19,099 bases of DNA from an uncultured Ruminococcus sp. (GTDB lineage Bacteria; Bacillota_A; Clostridia; Oscillospirales; Ruminococcaceae), in assembly GCA_946629405.1 (NCBI GenBank), contig CAMOXW010000093.1, positions 1-19,099 of the forward strand. Direction: 5' to 3'. Shown here piece after piece: positions 1 to 7,873 of the stretch. Within the stretch, counting starts at the first letter, position 1. Each line of letters begins with the position of its first letter. The notes under the pieces are model-generated. The model was given only the letters and a program-made list of their open reading frames with translations, was not told where the DNA came from and did no database searches. The position numbers and the translations under genes were made by a program.

Positions 1-470
1 ACCTCAAAATCACATATCCTGAAGCTTCCGGAACGCGCTGAGACTTCATTCAGCGCAGTGTATACCACATCGCCCTCACTGCTGTGATATGTGATGTCAA
101 GCGTCATCCGCTGTGAGACCTCATATTCGCCCGTTATAAGCCGGCTCAGCTTATCGAGCTGATCGGCTTCAAGACCTGCCATAAAGCCCAGTGTTCCGGT
201 ATTTATCCCGAGCAGTCTTGTATCCGTTCCCATGAGGAATTTCGCACAGCGCAGGATAGTTCCGTCGCCGCCGATGGCTATTACAAAATCTGCTGTCCTG
301 ACGGAATCACTGATGTTCTCGAACACCACGAAGGTCTTATCTTCAAAATCCTTCCGGAATTCTTCGCTCACTGATACCTCAGCTCCGTGGGAGTGCAGCA
401 CATCACAGACCTCACGCGCACAGCCCAGAGCGTTGGGTTTCTGAAAATTAGGATACAATACAGCTTTCAT
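1..470 (-). CDS. nadK: NAD kinase (C-terminus cut off by window edge)
   Basis: Phosphorylates NAD to NADP in the cytosol. The first 156 residues are visible and the frame stays open to base 1, so roughly the C-terminal half is missing. The nucleotide-binding signature AIGGDGTILR lies near residues 65-74, the NTGTLGF segment near 90-96, and an ALNEV motif near 139-143; this order is diagnostic of ATP-NAD kinases (PpnK/NadK). The start is the ATG at 470, preceded by GGAGAG, which overlaps the TAA of tlyA; the gap is 9 nt, so the gene is probably translationally coupled to tlyA. It is last of the visible genes in the housekeeping operon. In related clostridia argR and recN often follow, but that lies outside the window. 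Confidence 0.95.
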   Translation of the reverse strand, partial: MKAVLYPNFQKPNALGCAREVCDVLHSHGAEVSVSEEFRKDFEDKTFVVFENISDSVRTADFVIAIGGDGTILRCAKFLMGTDTRLLGINTGTLGFMAGLEADQLDKLSRLITGEYEVSQRMTLDITYHSSEGDVVYTALNEVSARSGSFRICDFE

Positions 471-479
471 ACTCTCTCC

Positions 480-1265
480 TTAAAGTGTTTCAAAGGCGCT
501 GTCAACAAGCTCCCTGAAGTTGTACGGCACCGCCCCTGCACCGCCTTTTGTAAGCATCACAAGGTACTCGATATTGCCGCTCCCGCCTCTTACAGGCGAA
601 TAAGTATATCTCACGCAGCAGAAACCTACTGATGCTGCAAAATCGTTTATCTCTGTCAGCACGCGAACGTGAACCCGCCTGTCCTTTACAATGCCGTTCT
701 TCCCGATACCGCTCCTGCCAGCCTCAAACTGCGGCTTGATAAGAACGGCAGCACAGCCTGTATCACTCAAAAGACTGTAAACCGTCGGAAGTATGATCCT
801 CAGCGATATGAACGAGACGTCCGCTGTTATCAGATCCGCTTTCCCGCCTATCATTTCAGGCGTGACCGCGCGGATATCAGTATTTTCCATATTCACTACC
901 CTGCTGTCACTGCGCAGAGTATCAGCAAGCTGTCCGTGGCCGACGTCAACTGCATATACCCTTGCAGCTCCGCGGCTTAGCATAAAATCGGTGAAGCCGC
1001 CGGTCGAGGCTCCGATATCTATACAGGTCTTCCCTGAAAAATCAAGTCTGAATTCCTCCGCAGCTCTTTCGAGCTTGAGTGCGCCCCTGCCGACATAAAG
1101 CTCCTGCTCCGACGAGACGATCTCGTCCTGCACAGATACTTCCTGAGCAGCTTTTTTTGCCGGCTTTCCGTTCACGGTAACGTTCCCGGCTGATATCATT
1201 TCCTTTGCACGCTGACGGCTGCGAGCTATCCCGCGCTCAACCATTTCAGCGTCAAGCCTTGCCAT
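480..1265 (-). CDS. tlyA: TlyA-family rRNA 2'-O-methyltransferase (S4 domain plus FtsJ domain)
   Basis: A 261-residue cytosolic protein. An S4 RNA-binding domain (about residues 1-58, starting MARLDAEMVERG) is followed by a Rossmann methyltransferase domain: the SAM-binding loop CIDIGASTGGFTD is near 81-93, ADVSFIS near 148-154 and LIKPQFE near 175-181. K64, D149, K177 and E233 fit the K-D-K-E tetrad of FtsJ/RrmJ enzymes. In mycobacteria the family methylates 16S and 23S rRNA; the target here is not known. A TTG nine bases upstream (1274) is possible, but the sequence GGGAAAGG lies about 10 nt before the ATG at 1265 and only 1 nt before the TTG, and the family start fits the ATG. The start overlaps the end of dxs by 14 nt, suggesting coupling. 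Confidence 0.93.
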   Translation of the reverse strand: MARLDAEMVERGIARSRQRAKEMISAGNVTVNGKPAKKAAQEVSVQDEIVSSEQELYVGRGALKLERAAEEFRLDFSGKTCIDIGASTGGFTDFMLSRGAARVYAVDVGHGQLADTLRSDSRVVNMENTDIRAVTPEMIGGKADLITADVSFISLRIILPTVYSLLSDTGCAAVLIKPQFEAGRSGIGKNGIVKDRRVHVRVLTEINDFAASVGFCCVRYTYSPVRGGSGNIEYLVMLTKGGAGAVPYNFRELVDSAFETL

Positions 1266-3150
1266 TATCTTCAAACCTTTCCCGGATATATCCTGCCATT
1301 TTTTCAGCCGTCAGTCCAAGCTCGTCAAGACAGTCCTGAACAGGTGCCTGCTTCACAAAACCGCTTGCTGTAACACGGCTATAATCTCCGGAATAACCTA
1401 TCTCAAGCAACCTGTCCCCGACCATTTCGGAAATACTTCCCTCGCCGCAGGATTCCTCAAAAAATACGATATGCTTATAGCCTGCTATCTCACTGATTAT
1501 GCTCCTGCTCAGCGGATAGATCTTCGTGAGCTTCAACAGGTCGCATTTTATTCCGTCAACAAGAACTGTCTTCTGCGCAAGGAACGCATCGTTGTAGATC
1601 CTTCCGTAGGTTATTATCAGTATACCAGAATTATTCTGGCGCATGAACAGATAGTCCGTGTTGAGATAATTCGTGTTGAAGGAGGCGTTCTCAGCTCCGC
1701 GGGGATACCGTATCGCGGCAAGTCCCTTGTTGACGTATATCGCCTTCTGCATACACATTTTCAGCTCCTCATAGCATGAGGGCGAATAGATAACCGTGTT
1801 AGGTATAGTAGTGAGCATAGGCACATCAAACATTCCCTGGTGAGTTTCACCGTCCTCGCCGACTATACCGGCACGGTCGATGCCGAGAACGACATGGAGC
1901 CCGCCGATAGCTACATCGTGTATGAGCTGGTCATATGAGCGCTGGAGAAACGTCGAATATACGGCAAATACCGGTATCTGCCCCATAGAAGCAAGTCCTC
2001 CCGCAAATGTCACAGCATGCTGCTCAGCAATGCCGACATCAAAGAAGCGCTCCGGGAAACGGTTGTGGAAAAACTGCAGACCCGTACCGTATTTCATAGC
2101 GGCAGTTATCGCGCATATCCTGTCGTCCTTTTCAGCCATTTCAACAAGCTCCCTGCCAAATACGGTAGAATAGCTGTCGGTCGCCGAGACCTCCGGATTA
2201 CCGGTGGATATGTCAAATTTTGAGATGCCGTGGTACTCTCCCGGATTATTCTCAGCCGGGATGTATCCCCTGCCCTTCATTGTCTTAACGTGTATGAATA
2301 CCGGCTTGCGGTATGATTTTGCAACGTGCATTACTTCCTCAAGCTCATCAAGATTGTGACCATTGACCGGACCGAGGTAGATAAAGCCCATATCCTCGAA
2401 CAGAGTGCTCTGCTCAAGAAGCTTGTACTTTACGGAATCCTTGACGTATTTTATTCCTTTTGAAACTCCGCTGCCGACAAGCGGGACCTTGCCGAGCCCC
2501 TTCTCGACAGTCCTCTTTGTGCGAAGGTATTTCTCAGTATTACGCAACGAGGTGAGATACCTTGCAACTGCTCCGACGCTCTTGGAGATCGACATATTGT
2601 TGTCGTTCAGGATGACTATAAGGTTCAGTTCTTTCTCACGTCCGGCGTTATTCATCGCCTCGTAGAACATTCCTCCGGTCATTGCGCCGTCACCTATTAC
2701 CGCAACTGAATAATTGTCACTGCCGCGAAGCTTCATAGCCTCCGCGATCCCGCAGGCTACCGATACAGACGTACTGCTGTGACCGCAAATGAACGAGTCG
2801 TGCTCCGATTCATCAGGCTTCGGAAATCCGGAAATACCGTTTTTCTGGCGAAGTGTAGAGAATTTCTGATATCTCCCCGTCAATATCTTATGTGTATAGC
2901 TCTGGTGACCTACGTCCCATACGATCTTGTCCTCCGGCGAGTTGAAATTACGGTGTAAAGCCATTGTCAGCTCTACCGCTCCGAGGTTTGAAGCAAGGTG
3001 ACCGCCGTTCCTTGAAACTGTTGTGATGAGCAGCTTCCTTATCTCCCCGCACAGCCCCCTGCACTGTTTTATAGACAGCTTTCTGAGGTCACCGGGCAGG
3101 TCAAGCTCCGCAAGCGATACCTTTTCTTCCTGAATATTATTGTCCTTCAT
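1252..3150 (-). CDS. dxs: 1-deoxy-D-xylulose-5-phosphate synthase
   Basis: First step of the MEP isoprenoid pathway: condenses pyruvate and glyceraldehyde 3-phosphate to DXP using thiamine diphosphate. 632 residues, the usual family length. NGGHLASNLG (about 48-57) holds the active-site histidine. GDGAMTGG (153-160) and NDNNMS (182-187) form the ThDP/magnesium signature. DVGIAEQHAV supplies the catalytic glutamate, and DRAGIVGEDGETHQG is the typical central segment. The transketolase C-terminal domain is complete. The gene lies 38 nt after ispA, so two isoprenoid genes are adjacent. The ATG at 3150 is the only reasonable start, yet the nearest good Shine-Dalgarno (AAGGAG) lies about 26 nt upstream, with a small hairpin (CGGAA/TTCCG) in between. 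Confidence 0.97.
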   Translation of the reverse strand: MKDNNIQEEKVSLAELDLPGDLRKLSIKQCRGLCGEIRKLLITTVSRNGGHLASNLGAVELTMALHRNFNSPEDKIVWDVGHQSYTHKILTGRYQKFSTLRQKNGISGFPKPDESEHDSFICGHSSTSVSVACGIAEAMKLRGSDNYSVAVIGDGAMTGGMFYEAMNNAGREKELNLIVILNDNNMSISKSVGAVARYLTSLRNTEKYLRTKRTVEKGLGKVPLVGSGVSKGIKYVKDSVKYKLLEQSTLFEDMGFIYLGPVNGHNLDELEEVMHVAKSYRKPVFIHVKTMKGRGYIPAENNPGEYHGISKFDISTGNPEVSATDSYSTVFGRELVEMAEKDDRICAITAAMKYGTGLQFFHNRFPERFFDVGIAEQHAVTFAGGLASMGQIPVFAVYSTFLQRSYDQLIHDVAIGGLHVVLGIDRAGIVGEDGETHQGMFDVPMLTTIPNTVIYSPSCYEELKMCMQKAIYVNKGLAAIRYPRGAENASFNTNYLNTDYLFMRQNNSGILIITYGRIYNDAFLAQKTVLVDGIKCDLLKLTKIYPLSRSIISEIAGYKHIVFFEESCGEGSISEMVGDRLLEIGYSGDYSRVTASGFVKQAPVQDCLDELGLTAEKMAGYIRERFEDNGKA

Positions 3151-3188
3151 TTTATACGATACGGAATTTTTCCGCTCTCCTTATTGAA

Positions 3189-4091
3189 TTATTTGTTTCT
3201 CTTAAGCAGGCTTTCTGTAAGCTCCCGCAGAAAACCAGTATTTTCAAAATTTTCAAGGATAAGCATAGCCTCATCTGTTATCCCAGAGGCTATCTCACGC
3301 GCTTTTTCAACTCCGTACAGTGTAACGAAGGTCGTCTTGTTCTCCTCCTCGTCGCTGCCGACAGGCTTGCCGAGCTCCTCAGTAGTGCTCGTTACGTCGA
3401 GTATATCGTCGATTATCTGGAAGGCAAGTCCGAGTGTATAGCCATAGTCTGAGGCTGCCATCAGCTTTGCTTCATCAGTCACACCTGCACATATACAGCC
3501 CATTACACACGAGACCGCAAGCAGATCACCAGTCTTATGGCGGTACATATTCCTGAGGTTTGCCTCATCAACATCAGTACGCTCCTCATTTTCCATATCA
3601 ATGACCTGTCCGCCGCCCATTCCGGCTCTTCCGGCAGCAGCAGCAAATCTGCCGATGATACTTACCTTCTGTTCGGCTGTGAGCTCATCAGCTCCGGCAA
3701 TTATCTCAAAAGGAAGCACTGTAAGTGCATCGCCGGCAAGTATAGCCATTGCTTCGCCGAACGCCTTGTGACATGAGGGCTTTCCCCTACGGAAATCATC
3801 GTTGTCCATAGCCGGAAGATCATCGTGTATAAGCGAGAAGGTGTGCATCATTTCAATGCCGGCTGCCGGTGCAGCTGCCTTTCTCCAGTCACCTCCGCAA
3901 GCCTCGCAGAAAGCATAGACAAGCACCGGACGGATTCGCTTTCCGCCGGCTTCAAGGGAATAATTCATCGCGTCAATAAGATTTTTCTGAGGCATCAGTT
4001 CCTCAGTACACGCATTATACTTTTTCAGATTCTCCTCGGTAAAGCTGATATACTCCGAGAATTTTTCTTTGAAATTTTCACTCATTTTCAT
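3189..4091 (-). CDS. ispA: Farnesyl/geranyl diphosphate synthase
   Basis: Short-chain trans-prenyltransferase (300 residues) that condenses isopentenyl diphosphate with allylic diphosphates. Both aspartate-rich motifs are intact: the first as DDLPAMD at 90-96, followed by DDFRRGKPSCH, and the second as DDILD at 228-232. The GQVIDM motif is at 161-166 and the RIRP pyrophosphate-binding arginines near 52-55. The four-residue spacing within the first motif is typical of bacterial farnesyl synthases; product chain length cannot be fixed from sequence alone. The ATG overlaps the TGA of xseB (ATGA), and no separate Shine-Dalgarno is seen, so translation is probably coupled. A second in-frame ATG two codons later is possible. 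Confidence 0.95.
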   Translation of the reverse strand: MKMSENFKEKFSEYISFTEENLKKYNACTEELMPQKNLIDAMNYSLEAGGKRIRPVLVYAFCEACGGDWRKAAAPAAGIEMMHTFSLIHDDLPAMDNDDFRRGKPSCHKAFGEAMAILAGDALTVLPFEIIAGADELTAEQKVSIIGRFAAAAGRAGMGGGQVIDMENEERTDVDEANLRNMYRHKTGDLLAVSCVMGCICAGVTDEAKLMAASDYGYTLGLAFQIIDDILDVTSTTEELGKPVGSDEEENKTTFVTLYGVEKAREIASGITDEAMLILENFENTGFLRELTESLLKRNK

Positions 4092-4291
4092 TTTTCGGGA
4101 GCATCTGCACCCTTATCCTCCGTTATTTTTATCTGTGCCTCGTCAAGCTGTTTGCGGCATACTGCGGAGAGCTTCACGCCCTCACCGTACAGGTCAACTG
4201 CCCTGTCAAGCGGTATATCGCCCTTTTCAAGCTCTGCGACTATAACTCCGAGCCGCGCGAGGTTTTCCTCAAATTTTGTATTATCTTCCAT
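4088..4291 (-). CDS. xseB: Exodeoxyribonuclease VII small subunit
   Basis: A 67-residue, charged, helical protein with the family pattern: FEENLARLGVIVAELEKGD near the N-terminus, then LDRAVDLYGEGVKL and a C-terminal helix. Several XseB chains bind the C-terminal helices of XseA to form exonuclease VII, which degrades single-stranded DNA from both ends to short oligonucleotides. The gene begins 3 nt after the xseA stop and ends in a 4-nt overlap with ispA, so all three are almost certainly one transcript. Only a weak ribosome site (GGTGA) is seen, consistent with coupling to xseA. Confidence 0.92.
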   Translation of the reverse strand: MEDNTKFEENLARLGVIVAELEKGDIPLDRAVDLYGEGVKLSAVCRKQLDEAQIKITEDKGADAPEK

Positions 4292-4294
4292 ACT

Positions 4295-5485
4295 TCACCA
4301 TTTATCAGTTACCTCAGCTTTTGCACCGCCGCTTCCGAAGCGTATCTCCACGCTGTCTCCGGGAGCAAGTTCATCAGCAGTGCTGAGCAGTTTTTCGTCC
4401 TTATATACCAATGAATAACCGCGGGAAAGCACCTTCAGCGGACTCAGACTGTCAAGCCTTGCGGTTTGCTGCGCAAGCCTTGCTCCAAGTCTTTCAATGT
4501 ACCTTTCAAGCGCCTGTGAATTACGCTCCGTGAGGCTTTTTAGCCGCTCGTCAGCTACCCTCAGACGATTCTCGGGAGACTGCGCCGAAAGCCTTGCACT
4601 CAGGGCAGTAAGACGCTCCTCCGCACGCCTGAAAAGTTCTCCGGCGCATTTCTCACAGCGCGCTTCAAGCCGTTCGATCCGTTCATAAAGCAGTTCAGCA
4701 TCCGGCGCTGCAAGCTCTGCCGCAGCAGAAGGCGTTGGCGCACGCATATCAGCCGCAAGATCAGCTATAGTGAAGTCAGTCTCATGCCCTACAGCCGAGA
4801 TCACCGGCACCTTTGAATTATATATCGCATACGCGACCTTAGCAGTATTGAACGCGCTCAGGTCCTCGCTTGAACCTCCGCCGCGTCCGACTATTATCAC
4901 ATCACATCCGGCAGCCTCAGCTCGGAGCATTCCCCTGCAAACTGAATCAGGCGCACCTTCGCCCTGAACAAGAGCGTTGACAGCGTACAGCTCGCAGATA
5001 GGATACCGGCGCGAAAGAACGTTTATAACATCCCTCACCGCAGCGCCGCTGAGTGACGTGACTACACCTATTTTACGCGGCATTTCCGGCAGAGCACGTT
5101 TATGAGCCTGATCGAATATACCCTCTGCAAGAAGCTTCTTTTTAAGCTGCTCGAGAGCCGCATTAGCCGCTCCCGCCCCCTCAGGGATAATGTCACTGAC
5201 GTATATCTGGTAAACTCCGTCACGCTCATAAACACCAACACTTCCGGTCACTATAACCGCCATACCGTCCTCAGGCTCGAACTTTAGCCGTGAAGCAGCC
5301 TGTGCAAACATTACTGCTTTGACAGCACTTTCACTGTCCTTCAAGGTGAAATAGATATGACCGCTCCTGTAATGGCGGACATAATTAGATATCTCGCCGC
5401 GTATCATTATGCCTTGCAGGTTTTTGTCGCCTTTCAGTATGAAGGCTAAGTATTTGTTTATCTGTGAAACTGTGATTACAGGCAT
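4295..5485 (-). CDS. xseA: Exodeoxyribonuclease VII large subunit
   Basis: Catalytic subunit of exonuclease VII, 396 residues. An N-terminal OB-fold (about 1-100; IRGEISNYVRHYRSGHIYFTLKD) binds single-stranded DNA. It is followed by the nuclease domain with IGVVTSLSGAAVRDVI, the glycine-rich VGRGGGSSEDLSAFN and VSAVGHETDFTIADLAADMRAPTPS, then a long helical region rich in Glu, Arg and Ala that would carry the XseB contacts. I chose the ATG at 5485 over an upstream alternative at 5545 because AGGGG lies 7 nt before it and the family begins with sequences like MPVITVSQINKYL. The start overlaps the previous gene by 10 nt. The first codons sit next to a run of six A on the coding strand; the frame continues normally. 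Confidence 0.95.
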   Translation of the reverse strand: MPVITVSQINKYLAFILKGDKNLQGIMIRGEISNYVRHYRSGHIYFTLKDSESAVKAVMFAQAASRLKFEPEDGMAVIVTGSVGVYERDGVYQIYVSDIIPEGAGAANAALEQLKKKLLAEGIFDQAHKRALPEMPRKIGVVTSLSGAAVRDVINVLSRRYPICELYAVNALVQGEGAPDSVCRGMLRAEAAGCDVIIVGRGGGSSEDLSAFNTAKVAYAIYNSKVPVISAVGHETDFTIADLAADMRAPTPSAAAELAAPDAELLYERIERLEARCEKCAGELFRRAEERLTALSARLSAQSPENRLRVADERLKSLTERNSQALERYIERLGARLAQQTARLDSLSPLKVLSRGYSLVYKDEKLLSTADELAPGDSVEIRFGSGGAKAEVTDKW

Positions 5486-6432
5486 TTTTTCACCCCTGTA
5501 TGCTTCAGACAGCCAAATATCGCTACTCCCGCCGCATTGTCGCACGAAAACTCCGGCGCAGCAAATGATGCCTCCGGGAATTCGGAAATTATCTGCTTCC
5601 TGATGATCTGATCTGACATGACTCCCCCTGCAAATACAAGCGGCAGTCTTCCGCAGCTTTCCAGAGCAAAGCTTGTCATCCCGACGATCGTCTCAGCAAT
5701 GAAGTCAAGGCAATATCTGGCTATAATCTCAGGGTTTTCTCCGCCATCGAACATTGTTCGGCACTTGTTTTCAACTCCTGAAAGGCAGCAGCTCCCGCCT
5801 TTCAGCACAGGCTTGACCTTAATCTTTTTGTCAGCATTGACAGCCAACTTTTCAAGGTCTGCTCCGCATGGAAACTTCAGTCCGAGCATCACTCCGCACC
5901 TATCCACGGCCTGTCCTGCTTTCAGGTCAAGCGAGGTACCAAGTTCACTTACCCGTATCATAAGGTCGTCATCCGGCTCGCAAAGCAGACAGTCAGTCGT
6001 TCCTCCGCTTACATGAAAGGCGATGAACCGCTCGTTAACAAGGCTCAGTCTGTCCGCAGAATAGAGCGCAGCAAGGATATGCCCCACCTGATGAGAGGTA
6101 GAATACACCGGGATCCGGTCTACCGCTGAAAGCGAACGCGCAAAGCCCTCGCCGCACAGAAAACATGGCATATACGAACCTTCAGCATCACGCGGGCGCA
6201 CTGAAGCTGTCACAGCCTCCGGGATGCTGATATTATTCCCGCTGAAAAGCTGCTCCACCATTTCCGGGAGCTGCTTTGTATGGTGGAAAACAGCGTCACT
6301 CTGACGCAAACCAAGTTCTCCCTGCTTTACAGGGAGAAGCCGTTTCGCTTGAAAGATACGGTTCTCATCGCTGTTATATACCGCTGCCGAGGTTGTGTAA
6401 TTGCTTGTATCTATACCGAGAAACTCAGGCAT
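5476..6432 (-). CDS. TsaD paralog (ASKHA/Kae1 family, formerly O-sialoglycoprotein endopeptidase), divergent
   Basis: 318 residues, matching TsaD length and fold order: FLGIDTSNYTTSAAVY (4-19), the metal-ligand pair in SHQVGH (H114, H118), FHVSGGTTD (139-147), a TsaD-like segment LDLKAGQAVDRCGVMLGLKFPCG (with conserved D and G positions), LSGVENKC (217-224), FAGGVMSD (267-274) and CDNAAGVA (D298). The three metal ligands expected for TsaD are therefore kept. The usual glycine loop TxGPGLxxxLxVG is replaced by TASVRPRDAEGSYMPCFLCG, and SGGHT is changed to SGGTT. This is probably a second paralog, not the essential t6A enzyme; its reaction is unknown. The ATG at 6432 has AAGAGG 6 nt upstream, overlaps nusB by 8 nt, and fits better than an upstream start at 6483. 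Confidence 0.8.
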   Translation of the reverse strand: MPEFLGIDTSNYTTSAAVYNSDENRIFQAKRLLPVKQGELGLRQSDAVFHHTKQLPEMVEQLFSGNNISIPEAVTASVRPRDAEGSYMPCFLCGEGFARSLSAVDRIPVYSTSHQVGHILAALYSADRLSLVNERFIAFHVSGGTTDCLLCEPDDDLMIRVSELGTSLDLKAGQAVDRCGVMLGLKFPCGADLEKLAVNADKKIKVKPVLKGGSCCLSGVENKCRTMFDGGENPEIIARYCLDFIAETIVGMTSFALESCGRLPLVFAGGVMSDQIIRKQIISEFPEASFAAPEFSCDNAAGVAIFGCLKHTGVKKCL

Positions 6433-6844
6433 TTGCGGCCTCTTCCTGCTTTTGTCTGTCCCTTGAAAAGGCACCGAGAACACCGTTTATGAACGATGTA
6501 TCCTCCTGATAGGTATAGGTCATTGAAAGCTTTATGGCTTCGCTGATAGCTGCATTCATCGGGGTATTATCGTCGTATATGGACTCATAGAGCGCTATCC
6601 TCAGAATAGCAAGGTTCAGCTTTGAGATCCTCGAAATGCTCCTGGACTTGCTGTAGCCGGAAATTATCCCGTCAAGCTCCTCAGCGTGCTCAAGAGTACC
6701 CTCCACGATCTTCCTGACTTCGTCGTTTACAGTTATCTCATCGATCTCCTCGGCGATATCATAAAGCTCCTGTATATCATCATCGCGCAGAAGCTGCTCA
6801 AATACCAGCTTGAAAGCGCTGTCTCTTATCTCACGTCTTGTCAT
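6425..6844 (-). CDS. nusB: Transcription antitermination factor NusB
   Basis: An all-helical 139-residue protein. NusB binds BoxA RNA with S10/NusE and supports antitermination during rRNA transcription. Diagnostic parts are the N-terminal TRREIRDSAFKLVFEQL, the ISKLNLAILRIALYE helix, and the C-terminal SEAIKLSM...DTSFINGVLGAF, where the NGVLG motif ends the fold. A short acidic/alanine tail follows. GGAGAG lies about 6 nt before the ATG. A gap of 39 nt separates it from yqhY with no hairpin worth naming, so both are expected on the same transcript. Confidence 0.95.
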   Translation of the reverse strand: MTRREIRDSAFKLVFEQLLRDDDIQELYDIAEEIDEITVNDEVRKIVEGTLEHAEELDGIISGYSKSRSISRISKLNLAILRIALYESIYDDNTPMNAAISEAIKLSMTYTYQEDTSFINGVLGAFSRDRQKQEEAANA

Positions 6845-6883
6845 TTAAACTCTCCTTTATTTTTAAGCTTTTTATACGTCGTA

Positions 6884-7219
6884 TCATTCAAAAACTACTC
6901 CGCTGACCGTAACATTGACCCTTGCAACTGCAATGCCTGTCATATTCTGGACGTTTTCCTTGACAGCGGTCTGAACCTCCTGAGCAACTGCACAGGCTTT
7001 CTCGCCGCTCTTAACAATGATGCTTACGTCAATTGCTGCAACGTCACTCATCATCGCTACCTTGATGGGGCCGTTCTTCCTGAGCCTGCTCATTTTATTG
7101 ACCTCGCCGCCGAGGCCTGCTACTCCCCTGACATCGAGGGCAGCAAGCCGGGCTACGGTTATTATAACATCGTCAGATATTTTAAGTCTGCTCTTGACTT
7201 CCTCTTTAACAACTTCCAT
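6884..7219 (-). CDS. yqhY: Asp23/Gls24 (DUF322) family protein, YqhY-like
   Basis: A 111-residue small protein with the Asp23 fold signature: KISDDVIITVARLAALDVRGVAGLGG (residues about 13-38), IDVSIIVKSGEKACAVAQEVQTAVKENV in the middle and VARVNVTVSGVVFE at the end. In B. subtilis yqhY lies between accC and nusB and has been linked to control of acetyl-CoA carboxylase and lipid metabolism; here accBC are not next to it, so that link is not shown. GGAGG lies 6 nt before the ATG. It is the first gene behind the promoter at 7291-7319 and its leader carries a stem-loop. Confidence 0.93.
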   Translation of the reverse strand: MEVVKEEVKSRLKISDDVIITVARLAALDVRGVAGLGGEVNKMSRLRKNGPIKVAMMSDVAAIDVSIIVKSGEKACAVAQEVQTAVKENVQNMTGIAVARVNVTVSGVVFE

Positions 7220-7245
7220 TTTGGACCTCCGGTCTGCATAGATTT

Positions 7246-7280
7246 GAGTGTATTTTTTAACCGAACCGGTGAATACACTC
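7246..7280 (-). promoter_or_regulatory. 5'-terminal stem-loop in the yqhY leader
   Basis: Perfect 9-bp inverted repeat: GAGTGTATT (7246-7254 on the plus strand) pairs with AATACACTC (7272-7280). A second 4-bp stem (ACCG 7260-7263, CGGT 7267-7270) sits inside the loop. There is no T-run after it on the minus strand, so it is not a classical terminator. If the promoter at 7291-7319 is used, the stem starts about 4 nt into the mRNA and leaves the ribosome site (7226-7230) unpaired. A role in protecting the 5' end of the mRNA or in regulation is inferred. Confidence 0.6.
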
Positions 7281-7290
7281 CCACATTTAT

Positions 7291-7319
7291 ATTATACCAA
7301 AATAATTTCAGCTTTTCAA
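7291..7319 (-). promoter_or_regulatory. Sigma-A promoter for the yqhY-nusB-...-nadK operon
   Basis: On the minus strand TTGAAA (7319-7314) and TATAAT (7296-7291) are separated by exactly 17 nt, and the -10 is preceded by TGG, giving an extended -10. Predicted start is near 7284, with a leader of about 65 nt to the yqhY ATG. The -35 directly abuts the spoIIIAH stop codon at 7320, so the housekeeping operon can be transcribed independently of the sporulation operon. No terminator is seen between them, so read-through from spoIIIA is also possible. Confidence 0.75.
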
Positions 7320-7871
7320 CTACTTTACTTCAAAAATTCTTATATTTTCTGCCGGTAACTGAGTTTCCCCCATAATTATGTCCTTTATGGATGCTGCCTG
7401 AGACTTGTCAAGCCCCTCAGTCTTTACAACGACCTTCGCTGTTTCTCCATCAAGATAGGCTACACAGTCATCAAAGCCCTGCGCACGGACAAGCGATTCG
7501 ATCGTACCTTCTGACTCTATGAGCTTGGATACATTAACAGCATCAAGCGCATTCACTACCATTTCGTTCTCGGTAAGGTCGCCTCCCCCGATTATTGTCT
7601 GGAGCGTCTGGACCGCTTCATCCCTTCCATTCATTTTGTCGAGCCTTGCCTGTGCAAAATAGTCCGAAGCGGCAGCAGCATCAGCGTTCACGAACTCACT
7701 TTCACCGTAATGAGAGATATCACTGCTGTCCGATACCGTGACTGTCTTGTCGCTGTCCTTGCCAAGTGACGGTGCTGTCGCGTAGTTTATGTACACCGCA
7801 ACTGCAAGCATGAGCGTCAGGCAGGTCATGATTATCTGCTTTTTTCCTATGATTATTGCTGGTTTTTTCAT
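7320..7871 (-). CDS. spoIIIAH: Stage III sporulation protein AH
   Basis: 183 residues: a short N-terminus, one membrane helix (about residues 11-32) and an extracytoplasmic domain of the ring-building type related to EscJ/PrgK of secretion systems. Features seen are the DYFAQARLDKMNGRDEAVQTLQ helix, the central AVNVSKLIESEGTIESLVRAQGF segment, and a C-terminal VVVKTEGLDKSQAASIKDIIM stretch. In B. subtilis it is made in the mother cell and meets SpoIIQ from the forespore to build a channel across the intermembrane space. It is somewhat shorter than the Bacillus protein, mainly in the linker. GGGAG overlapping the spoIIIAG stop, and a gap of only 2 nt, suggest coupling. It is last in the spoIIIA operon. 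Confidence 0.93.
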   Translation of the reverse strand: MKKPAIIIGKKQIIMTCLTLMLAVAVYINYATAPSLGKDSDKTVTVSDSSDISHYGESEFVNADAAAASDYFAQARLDKMNGRDEAVQTLQTIIGGGDLTENEMVVNALDAVNVSKLIESEGTIESLVRAQGFDDCVAYLDGETAKVVVKTEGLDKSQAASIKDIIMGETQLPAENIRIFEVK

Positions 7872-7873
7872 TG

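Noticed and set aside
3825..4418. A 197-codon open frame on the plus strand
   Set aside because: It lies opposite ispA, xseB and xseA, has no family motif and no ribosome site of note.
5480..5490. Programmed frameshift at the run of six A at the start of xseA
   Set aside because: The run lies at the overlap of two genes that both read normally in their own frames, with a proper ribosome site for xseA.
7246..7280. Stem-loop after spoIIIAH as a Rho-independent terminator
   Set aside because: No T-run follows it on the minus strand, and the promoter lies upstream of it, so it is more likely part of the next leader.
6686..7375. A 229-codon open frame on the plus strand
   Set aside because: It lies opposite nusB, yqhY and the end of spoIIIAH, which are clearly recognisable, so it is a shadow frame.
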